Below are positions 1 through 4,678 of a DNA stretch of 5,231 nt, piece by piece (position 1 is the stretch's first letter; every line of letters begins with the position of its first letter). Both the position numbers and the translations under genes were made by a program. The notes under the pieces were generated by a model, which worked only from the letters and a program-made list of their open reading frames with translations, had not been told where the DNA came from and ran no database searches. The DNA comes from Burkholderiales bacterium (lineage in GTDB: Bacteria > Pseudomonadota > Gammaproteobacteria > Burkholderiales > SG8-39). The stretch is taken from assembly GCA_919902965.1 (NCBI GenBank), contig CAKKSJ010000002.1, forward strand, positions 1-5,231. Direction: 5' to 3'.

Positions 1-629
1 TCATCATGGTGGTGATGGGCGGGCGGGTGATTCCGATGTTCACCATGAACGGCGTTCCCGGCGTGTTCTGTTTGCGCCTCCCCTGGATCGAGCGCCTCGC
101 TCCCGGCAGCGTACTCCTGCTGCTTGCGGCCGATGTCTTGGTCGCACCCGCCATGATCATCGGACCACTCGCGGCCGCGGCCGCGATGATCCACGCGGCG
201 CGGCTGGCGCTGTGGCGGCCCTGGCGCACCTTCAGGACGCCTCTCGTATGGATCCTGCACTGCGCCTATGCCTGGATCGCGCTGGCCCTGGCCTTGCGCG
301 CACTCGCCGCCTGGGATCTGGTGCCGGCCAGCCTTGCCATCCACGCGCTCACCGTGGGCGCGATCGGCGGCCTGACGCTGGGCATGATGACGCGCACCTC
401 CCTGGGCCATAGCGGACGGCCGCTGCAGGCGGGGCGCGCGGAAGTTTTCTGCTACGCCGTGATTCAACTCGCCGCACTGACGCGCGTTTTCCTGCCGCTT
501 GCTTTCCCCCAGCTCTACCTGGAGGCGATCGTCGGCTCGGGCCTGCTGTGGTCAGCCGCGTTCGGCGTGTTCACAGTCGCTTACTGGCCGATCCTGACGC
601 GGCCGCGTGTGGACGGCAAGCCCGGCTGA
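1..629 (+). CDS. nnrS: NnrS family membrane protein, C-terminal part (5' end outside window)
   Basis: NnrS proteins are polytopic inner-membrane haem/copper proteins that protect against nitrosative stress and are often linked to denitrification. The reading frame is already open at the left edge (first full codon at 3), so the true start lies upstream and about 208 residues are visible, roughly half of a usual 400-residue NnrS. Numbering from the Met codon at 6, the family-like segment GGRVIPMFT is at 5-13. A tryptophan/histidine membrane segment (WILH) is at 82-85, and the signature HALTVGAIGG...LGMMTR..LGHSGR runs from 113 to 138 with His113 and His135. About five hydrophobic segments are visible (near 35-66, 79-101, 106-128, 146-166 and 172-195). 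It converges on hpaH with a 44-bp gap, so it is not cotranscribed with it. The family call is firm; the role in nitric oxide tolerance is known for the family, not shown here. Confidence 0.88.
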   Translation, partial: IMVVMGGRVIPMFTMNGVPGVFCLRLPWIERLAPGSVLLLLAADVLVAPAMIIGPLAAAAAMIHAARLALWRPWRTFRTPLVWILHCAYAWIALALALRALAAWDLVPASLAIHALTVGAIGGLTLGMMTRTSLGHSGRPLQAGRAEVFCYAVIQLAALTRVFLPLAFPQLYLEAIVGSGLLWSAAFGVFTVAYWPILTRPRVDGKPG

Positions 630-673
630 GGCAAGGCCCTCCAGGAAGAACCGCGCTTCGGACCCGCGGCCGC

Positions 674-1456
674 TCAGACAAACTGGAATGAAATGGCGCC
701 GAGCGTGCCGAAATCGGCGCGCAGGGTATCGCCTTTTGCCGCCCACACCGGACGGATGAAGGAACCTGAGAGCACCACATGCCCCGGCTCCAGCGAGCTG
801 CCGAAGCTGCCCAGCTTGTTGGCCAGCCAGGCGATGCCCATTGCCGGATGGCCGAGCACGCCCGCAGCCACGCCGGTTTCCTCGATCTCGGAATTCCGGC
901 ACAGCAGCCCGCTGACCCAGCGCAAATCCACGTCCATGGGTCCGACCGGCCGCCCGCCCATGATAATGCCGGCGGCGGCGCCGTTGTCGGAAACGGTGTC
1001 GAAAATCTTGCGCGGGTTCTGCACCCGCGCATCGATGATTTCGATCGCCGGGACCACGTATTCGGTTGCGCGCAGCACGTCCACCAGTTCCACGCCCGGA
1101 CCCTTGAGCGGCTTGCCGAGCACGAATGCGAGTTCGATTTCAACGCGCGGCACGATGAAGCGTTCGAACGGAATCTTGGCGCCGTCGGCGATGAACATAT
1201 AGTCCATCAGATGACCGTAATCAGGCTCGTCGATCTGGGAGGACTGCTGCATCGCCTTGGAAGTGAGTCCCACTTTGTGGCCGCGCACCTTGTGGCCGGC
1301 TGCGACCTTCAACTTGGTCACCTCGCTCTGAATCGCATAGGCATCCTCGATGGTGATGCCGGGGAAAGTCTTGGACAATTGCAGCGCGGGCTTGCGCTCG
1401 GCTTCGGCGCTGAGCAGAATCTTGGCGGCTTTGCTGCGCTCGGCTTTGGAAAGCAT
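674..1456 (-). CDS. hpaH: 2-oxo-hept-4-ene-1,7-dioate hydratase (HpaH/HpcG type)
   Basis: This 260-residue cytosolic enzyme adds water to 2-oxohept-4-ene-1,7-dioate to give 4-hydroxy-2-oxoheptanedioate, the HpaI substrate, in 4-hydroxyphenylacetate/homoprotocatechuate meta-cleavage. The whole length resembles E. coli HpaH as I recall it, including GHKVGLTSKAMQ (59-70), EPDYG (77-81), RFIVPRVEIELAFVL (99-113), FDTVSDN (152-158), IEETGVAAGVL (191-201) and WLANKLG (210-216). The metal ligands of the family fit Glu106, Glu108 and Glu139, and Lys61 sits in the conserved HK pair. Compared with E. coli it lacks about seven residues after the DAR motif (142-144). The ATG at 1456 is preceded by AAAGGA (1466-1471, minus strand) nine bases upstream. 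The gene stands alone and points away from the aldolase operon, so a shared pathway with hpaI is plausible but inferred. A related hydratase of the 2-hydroxypentadienoate group is the main alternative; the HpaH-like motifs favour the first reading. Confidence 0.88.
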   Translation of the reverse strand: MLSKAERSKAAKILLSAEAERKPALQLSKTFPGITIEDAYAIQSEVTKLKVAAGHKVRGHKVGLTSKAMQQSSQIDEPDYGHLMDYMFIADGAKIPFERFIVPRVEIELAFVLGKPLKGPGVELVDVLRATEYVVPAIEIIDARVQNPRKIFDTVSDNGAAAGIIMGGRPVGPMDVDLRWVSGLLCRNSEIEETGVAAGVLGHPAMGIAWLANKLGSFGSSLEPGHVVLSGSFIRPVWAAKGDTLRADFGTLGAISFQFV

Positions 1457-1507
1457 ATGCGGGATTCCTTTAAATGGATGTTCGGTATTTTCGCTGCATG
1501 CCGATTG

Positions 1508-1513
1508 ATTCTA
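1508..1513 (-). promoter_or_regulatory. Candidate -10 element of hpaH
   Basis: On the minus strand this reads TAGAAT, a 5/6 match to the sigma-70 -10 consensus, 52 bases upstream of the hpaH start codon. No convincing -35 hexamer stands 16-18 bases further up, where the DNA is nearly all G and C. It is the best promoter-like site in the hpaH leader but is supported by one hexamer only. Confidence 0.3.
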
Positions 1514-1538
1514 TCCCGTTTGTCGCGGCCGCGGCGCG

Positions 1539-1673
1539 GATGACAGTCCCAGGCTGCCGGCCGGCTACGCCGGCATGGTGCCGCTCGCCTTGTTCCCGCC
1601 GCTGTGGTTCGCGCTGATGTACCCGCGTGTTGCGGGCCTGCGCGCCGCGCAGGACGAACCCCTGTCCGCCTGA
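1539..1673 (+). pseudogene. C-terminal remnant of an AlkB-type alkane/xylene monooxygenase
   Basis: Codons 1539-1670 encode 44 residues followed by TGA at 1671. They contain the pattern RLPAGYAGM, LALFPPLWFALM and YPRV, which strongly recalls the extreme C-terminus of membrane-bound di-iron alkane hydroxylases (RLPSGY.GM...LA..PPLWF..M.PRV as I remember it). There is no start codon or ribosome site at the proper place, an in-frame TGA at 1506 closes the frame upstream, and none of the histidine boxes needed for iron binding are present. The residues between 1509 and 1538 do not look like AlkB, so the homology seems to begin near 1539. I infer that an alkB-like gene once ran rightwards here and lost everything but its last codons, probably by a rearrangement that brought in or inverted the hpaH side. 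It is too short for the family call to be certain; a chance match over this many ordered positions seems unlikely. Confidence 0.7.
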
Positions 1674-1677
1674 TGGC

Positions 1678-1686
1678 TGGTATCAT
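1678..1686 (+). promoter_or_regulatory. Candidate extended -10 promoter of the NIPSNAP-aldolase operon
   Basis: The sequence TGGTATCAT matches an extended -10 element (TGn followed by a 5/6 TATAAT hexamer). No good -35 is seen at normal spacing, which extended -10 promoters can tolerate. It lies just after the stop of the AlkB remnant. Transcription from about 1693 would give an 80-base leader containing the inverted repeat at 1713-1749. The assignment rests on sequence pattern alone. Confidence 0.35.
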
Positions 1687-1688
1687 GT

Positions 1689-1708
1689 CGGGGAATCTCA
1701 AATCCCCG
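1689..1708 (+). repeat. Small stem-loop, CGGGGA/TCCCCG
   Basis: CGGGGA (1689-1694) pairs perfectly with TCCCCG (1703-1708) around an eight-base loop. No T-run follows, so it is not a standard Rho-independent terminator. It could be the leftover end structure of the lost alkB gene or part of the leader of the following operon. Confidence 0.4.
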
Positions 1709-1712
1709 GCGA

Positions 1713-1749
1713 ATTCCCGCACGACATTCGCGTAAATCGCGGCGGGAAT
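1713..1749 (+). promoter_or_regulatory. Inverted repeat in the leader upstream of the NIPSNAP gene
   Basis: ATTCCCGC (1713-1720) is a perfect inverted repeat of GCGGGAAT (1742-1749). Inside it, CGCG (1729-1732) can pair with CGCG (1738-1741) around TAAAT, so the right-hand arms are directly stacked. The arms are centred 29 bases apart. It ends 17 bases before the AGGAG ribosome site, so it could act as an operator downstream of the promoter or as an RNA structure affecting translation. No regulator gene is in the window to support either. Confidence 0.4.
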
Positions 1750-1775
1750 CCCGTCACACGCACCCAGGAGCCATC

Positions 1776-2093
1776 ATGATTTTCGACCTGCGCATCTATA
1801 CGTTCAAGCCCGGCATGCAAAACGCCTGGCTCGCGATGTACGAAAAACACGCTTATCCGATCCAGCTGCGCTACATCGGCAAGCCGGTGGTTTTCACCAC
1901 CACCGAGGTCGGAACTCTCAACCAGGCAGTCCATCTCTGGGCCTACGCCGACCAGGCCGAGCGCGAGCAAAAGCGAGACGCGATGCAGCAGGATCCGCAG
2001 TGGCAGGCCTACCTCAAGATGAACACCGAAGCGGGTTACATGCAGAGCATGGAAAACCGCCTCCTGCGCTCGACCTCGTTCTCGCCTCTATAG
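1776..2093 (+). CDS. NIPSNAP family protein
   Basis: This 105-residue protein has the compact NIPSNAP fold, a ferredoxin-like alpha/beta barrel domain often found as a dimer. The bacterial members mostly have no proven reaction. Family marks are FDLRIYTFKPG near the N-terminus (3-13), EVGTLNQAVHLWAY (44-57) with the usual Gly, Leu, Asn, His and Trp, and the C-terminal pattern of an Arg/Lys helix followed by DPQWQAYL (73-80). Length is normal for a single-domain bacterial member. There is no signal peptide or membrane segment. The ATG is preceded by AGGAG (1766-1770) five bases upstream. It is the first gene of the rightward cluster, 70 bp before the RraA-like aldolase, which suggests an accessory or enzymatic role in the same catabolic route. 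That role is inference; the family call is secure. Confidence 0.87.
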   Translation: MIFDLRIYTFKPGMQNAWLAMYEKHAYPIQLRYIGKPVVFTTTEVGTLNQAVHLWAYADQAEREQKRDAMQQDPQWQAYLKMNTEAGYMQSMENRLLRSTSFSPL

Positions 2094-2123
2094 CGGCTGC
2101 GCCAAAGCGCGCGGCAATTTTTT
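2093..2123 (+). terminator. Weak hairpin followed by T6, possible attenuator
   Basis: Just after the NIPSNAP stop, GCGC (2099-2102) pairs with GCGC (2107-2110) around CAAA, extended by a T-G pair, and six T residues follow at 2118-2123. Another pairing, GCGGC (2111-2115) with GCCGC (2127-2131), competes with it. The stem is short, so at most a partial terminator that would lower expression of the downstream genes relative to the NIPSNAP gene. Confidence 0.3.
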
Positions 2124-2163
2124 CGCGCCGCACTATCAATCAATTTTCATTCGGAGTTGTTTC

Positions 2164-2838
2164 ATGGCCAATATCGGTTTTCGCATCCTGCCCATGCCGG
2201 CGCGTCCGGCCCGGAAACTCGTCAAAGCGCTCGGCAAAATGGTGACCGCGCATCTGTCGGACAACATGAACCGCCTGGTCGCCGGCGGCTCCGCGCTGCA
2301 GCCCATGCACCGCGGCGGCAAGCTATGCGGCCCGGCACTGACCGTCAAGGTCGCCCCGGGCGACAACCTGATGGTGCACAAGGCGATAGACATCGCCGCG
2401 CCGGGTGACGTCATCGTGGTCGATGCCGGCGGCGTCGTGACGCAGGCCATCATCGGCGACATCATGACCAGCCTCGCAGAAAAGCGCGGCGTCGCCGGTT
2501 TCGTGATCTACGGCGCGATCCGCGATTCGGCCGAGATCGGCGCCCGGCGCTTTCCGGTCTATGCCTGCGGCGTCACCCACCGCGGACCGTACAAGAACGG
2601 GCCGGGCGAAATCAACCTGCCGATCGCGCTCGACGGCATGGTGGTCCAGCCGGGGGACATCATCGTCGGCGATGAGGACGGCGTGGTCGCCGTCCCGCTG
2701 GCGCACGCCGAGCAGATGCTGGCGCTGGCCAAGGCGCAGCTGGCCAAGGAAAGCGCGATCCTCAAGTCCATTGCCAGCGGCAAGGCCGACCGCCGCTGGG
2801 TGGACGAAACGCTGAAGCAACGTGGCTGCGAATTCTGA
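2164..2838 (+). CDS. RraA-like class II pyruvate aldolase (HMG/CHA aldolase type)
   Basis: This 224-residue protein belongs to the RraA/4-hydroxy-4-methyl-2-oxoglutarate aldolase superfamily. Aldolase members split 4-hydroxy-4-methyl-2-oxoglutarate or 4-carboxy-4-hydroxy-2-oxoadipate into pyruvate plus pyruvate or oxaloacetate, using a divalent metal. The active-site pattern of the aldolases, D-x20-R-D-x2-E/D, is complete: Asp99 (in IIGD), Arg120-Asp121 and Glu124. Other family marks are GGKLCGPALTV (51-61), GDNLMVHKAI (66-75), GDVIVVDAGG (81-90) and GDIIVGDEDGVVAVP (164-178). Presence of the catalytic residues argues against the RNase E inhibitor RraA, which lacks aldolase function. The ATG at 2164 has CGGAG (2152-2156) seven bases upstream. 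It lies between the NIPSNAP gene and hpaI, 70 and 105 bp from them. Its context with a second pyruvate-forming aldolase suggests a branched or tricarboxylic oxoacid substrate, but the exact one cannot be read from sequence. Confidence 0.85.
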   Translation: MANIGFRILPMPARPARKLVKALGKMVTAHLSDNMNRLVAGGSALQPMHRGGKLCGPALTVKVAPGDNLMVHKAIDIAAPGDVIVVDAGGVVTQAIIGDIMTSLAEKRGVAGFVIYGAIRDSAEIGARRFPVYACGVTHRGPYKNGPGEINLPIALDGMVVQPGDIIVGDEDGVVAVPLAHAEQMLALAKAQLAKESAILKSIASGKADRRWVDETLKQRGCEF

Positions 2839-2853
2839 TTGCGTCCAACAATC

Positions 2854-2873
2854 CGAGGGGAAACATCCCCTCG
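2854..2873 (+). repeat. Perfect 8-bp stem-loop between the two aldolase genes
   Basis: CGAGGGGA (2854-2861) and TCCCCTCG (2866-2873) form an uninterrupted stem around the tetraloop AACA. No T-run follows, so intrinsic termination is unlikely. In an intercistronic position such a hairpin typically stabilises the 3' end of the upstream message or marks a processing point. It begins 15 bases after the RraA-like gene stop. Confidence 0.55.
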
Positions 2874-2885
2874 TGCTCCCCTAAA

Positions 2886-2915
2886 TCAGGCGCCTGACAT
2901 AAAATCCCCAGGCGC
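2886..2915 (+). promoter_or_regulatory. 12-bp palindrome with a direct half-repeat upstream of hpaI
   Basis: TCAGGCGCCTGA (2886-2897) is a perfect palindrome, and its half CAGGCGC occurs again at 2909-2915, exactly 22 bases (about two helical turns) downstream. An A-rich stretch, GACATAAAAT, lies between them. The arrangement resembles an operator beside an internal promoter for hpaI and the following genes, though no clear -35 element is visible. The 3' copy ends 19 bases before the ribosome site of hpaI. Confidence 0.35.
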
Positions 2916-2943
2916 TCCAACTCAACTCATTTCCGGAGAAACC

Positions 2944-3708
2944 ATGGAACTGCCAGTCAATCAATTCAAACGCGGCATGCAAGCAGGCAAGCCGCAGATC
3001 GGGCTGTGGTCCAGCCTGTCCTCGCACTACAGCGTGGAAGTCATCGCGGGCTCAGGCTTCGACTGGCTGCTGCTCGATACCGAGCACTCGCCCAACGACC
3101 TGGAGAACGTGGTCACCCAACTGCAGGCGGCCTCGGCCTACCCGACTACGGCCATCGTGCGTCCGGCCTGGAACGACATGGTGCTGATCAAGCGCTTTCT
3201 CGACGCCGGTGTGCAAACCCTGTTGATTCCCTATGTGCAGACGCCCGAGGAAGCCGCCAATGCGGTCGCCTACACGCGCTATCCGCTGCGCGGCGTGCGC
3301 GGCGTGGCCGGTACCACGCGCGCGACGCGCTTCGGCCGGGTCAAGGATTACTTCAAGCGCGTCGAAGAAGAACTGTGCGTGCTGGTGCAGGTGGAGACGC
3401 AACTCGGACTGGACAATCTGGATGCGATCGCCGCCACCGACGGCGTCGACGGCGTGTTCATCGGCCCGGCCGACTTGTCCGCGGGCCTGGGTCATCTGGG
3501 CAACATCCCGCATCCCGATGTGCAAAAGGCGATCGACGACGCGATCAAACGCATCCGCAAGGCGGGCAAGGCGCCCGGGATACTCGCGCCGGCGGAAGCC
3601 GATGCGCGCCGCTACCTCGAGTTGGGTTGCCTGTTCGTCGCGGTAGGCTCCGACGTCGGCCTGCTCGCGCGCGAATCCGAAAAACTCCGCGCCAAGTTCA
3701 AGTCGTGA
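2944..3708 (+). CDS. hpaI: 4-hydroxy-2-oxoheptane-1,7-dioate aldolase (HpaI/HpcH type)
   Basis: HpaI is a cytosolic metal-dependent class II aldolase that cleaves 4-hydroxy-2-oxoheptanedioate into pyruvate and succinic semialdehyde; relatives accept many 4-hydroxy-2-oxoacids. The 254 residues align along their whole length with E. coli HpaI as I remember it: GKPQIGLW (15-22), AGSGFDWLLLDTEH (35-48), VRPAWND (72-78), QTLLIPYVQ (91-99), ATRYP-like TRYPLRGVRG (111-120), VLVQVET (146-152), GVDGVFIGPADLSA (167-180) and GKAPGIL (208-214). Expected active-site residues are present: base His48, pyruvate-binding Arg73, Asp87, and metal ligands Glu151 and Asp177. The ATG at 2944 is chosen because CGGAG (2934-2938) lies just upstream and homology begins here, although the frame is open back to 2839. 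Its stop overlaps the GTG of the next gene. A different but related substrate cannot be excluded, since the rest of the HPA pathway is not seen. Confidence 0.86.
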   Translation: MELPVNQFKRGMQAGKPQIGLWSSLSSHYSVEVIAGSGFDWLLLDTEHSPNDLENVVTQLQAASAYPTTAIVRPAWNDMVLIKRFLDAGVQTLLIPYVQTPEEAANAVAYTRYPLRGVRGVAGTTRATRFGRVKDYFKRVEEELCVLVQVETQLGLDNLDAIAATDGVDGVFIGPADLSAGLGHLGNIPHPDVQKAIDDAIKRIRKAGKAPGILAPAEADARRYLELGCLFVAVGSDVGLLARESEKLRAKFKS

Positions 3709-4646
3709 AAGAGGTCGAAATCCTCTCCCTGGGGCCGTTTTACGCGCCGGCGTTCGCCCTGATGGAGCAAGAGTTCACCGTGCACAAGCTCTGGCAGGCA
3801 AAGGATCCTGCCGGGCTGATCGCGGAAGTTGGCGCGCGGATACGCGGCATCCAGGCGATGCACGCCAACAAGACGGACGCCAAGTTGATGGATGCGCTGC
3901 CCAAGCTTGAAATAATTTCCTGCTTTGGTGTCGGCGTCGACGGGGTAGATCTGGAAGCCGCGCGCAAGCGCGGATTGATCGTGACCAACACGCCGGAAGT
4001 GCTGAATGAATGCGTCGCCGACCTCGCCCTGGGACTGACGCTGGCAACCATACGCCGCATCAGCCTCGGCGACCGCTACGTGCGCGCCGGCAGTTGGCTC
4101 AAGGGCCCGCTGCCGTTTACGCACAGTATGGGCGGCAAGATCATGGGCATACTCGGCTACGGCCGCATCGGCAAGGCCATTGCCAAGCGCGCCGAGGCCT
4201 TCGGCATGCGCATCGTCTACCACGGGCGCAAGCCGCAGGCGGACGTGGCGCACAAATACTATGCAGACTTGACGGAGATGGCGCGCGACTGCGACGTGCT
4301 GGTGGCGATTTGCCCGGGCGGCGCGGCGACGCGGCACATCGTCAATGCCGAGGTGATGCAAGCCCTGGGGCCCGAGGGCACGCTGATCAACGTCGCCCGC
4401 GGCTCGGTGGTGGATGAGCAGGCGCTGGTCCAGGCGCTCTCCGACGGCAGTCTGGGAGCGGCGGGACTGGACGTGTTCGAGTCCGAGCCCAAGGTGCCCG
4501 AAGCGCTGTTCGCCATGGACCAGGTGGTGCTGCAACCGCATGTGGCCAGCGCGACGCACGAGACGCGCATGGCCATGGGCGTGCTCACCGCCGACAATCT
4601 GCGCGCGCATTTCGCCGGCAGACCGGTGCTGACGCCAGTGGCCTGA
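3705..4646 (+). CDS. D-isomer-specific 2-hydroxyacid dehydrogenase
   Basis: This 313-residue enzyme interconverts a 2-oxoacid and its D-2-hydroxyacid with NAD(P)H; it resembles the glyoxylate/hydroxypyruvate reductase branch. The substrate-binding half shows FGVGVDGVDLEAA (74-86) and the hinge VTNTPEVLNECVADLALG (93-110). The Rossmann motif is GYGRIG (151-156). The catalytic trio is Arg232 (NVARGS), Glu261 (DVFESEP) and His279 (LQPH). Arg174 after the second strand (YHGRKP) hints at NADPH preference, as an inference. The GTG at 3705 is chosen because it shares four bases (GTGA) with the hpaI stop and restores the usual first beta strand (EILSLGPFYAPA); no strong ribosome site precedes it, which fits translational coupling. 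The first internal ATG at 3762 would remove that strand. The frame is open far upstream to 3006, but that part only mirrors hpaI. Substrate unknown; in context it may reduce or oxidise an aldolase product or precursor. Confidence 0.87.
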   Translation: MKEVEILSLGPFYAPAFALMEQEFTVHKLWQAKDPAGLIAEVGARIRGIQAMHANKTDAKLMDALPKLEIISCFGVGVDGVDLEAARKRGLIVTNTPEVLNECVADLALGLTLATIRRISLGDRYVRAGSWLKGPLPFTHSMGGKIMGILGYGRIGKAIAKRAEAFGMRIVYHGRKPQADVAHKYYADLTEMARDCDVLVAICPGGAATRHIVNAEVMQALGPEGTLINVARGSVVDEQALVQALSDGSLGAAGLDVFESEPKVPEALFAMDQVVLQPHVASATHETRMAMGVLTADNLRAHFAGRPVLTPVA

Positions 4647-4678
4647 GACCGGCGGTCCGGCGATAAACGGAGAACACA

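Noticed and set aside
630..673. Possible bidirectional terminator between convergent nnrS and hpaH
   Set aside because: Apart from the self-palindromic GCGGCCGC no stable stem with a T-run on either strand is visible.
599..1532. GCGGCCGC octamers at 599, 666 and 1525 flanking hpaH, which might mark insertion boundaries
   Set aside because: The same octamer also occurs at 171, 177 and 4745 inside Ala-rich coding sequence, so it reflects base composition rather than a specific boundary repeat.
779..1543. 254-codon open frame on the + strand opposite hpaH
   Set aside because: It is a His/Arg/Gly-rich antisense shadow of a clearly recognised gene, typical of GC-rich DNA.
1460..1753. GGAATCCCG shared by the hpaH leader (minus strand, 1460-1468) and the NIPSNAP leader (1745-1753)
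   Set aside because: A nine-base match between two 5' leaders could easily be chance, and the two copies stand at different distances from their start codons.
2839..2943. Upstream extension of the HpaI frame by 35 codons
   Set aside because: The extension has no family similarity, contains the hairpin and palindrome, and a good ribosome site directly precedes the ATG at 2944.
3006..3704. Long open frame upstream of and in frame with the 2-hydroxyacid dehydrogenase, suggesting a larger fusion protein
   Set aside because: Its translation is Arg/Gly/Ala-rich and lies entirely over hpaI in another frame; dehydrogenase homology starts only at the GTG at 3705.
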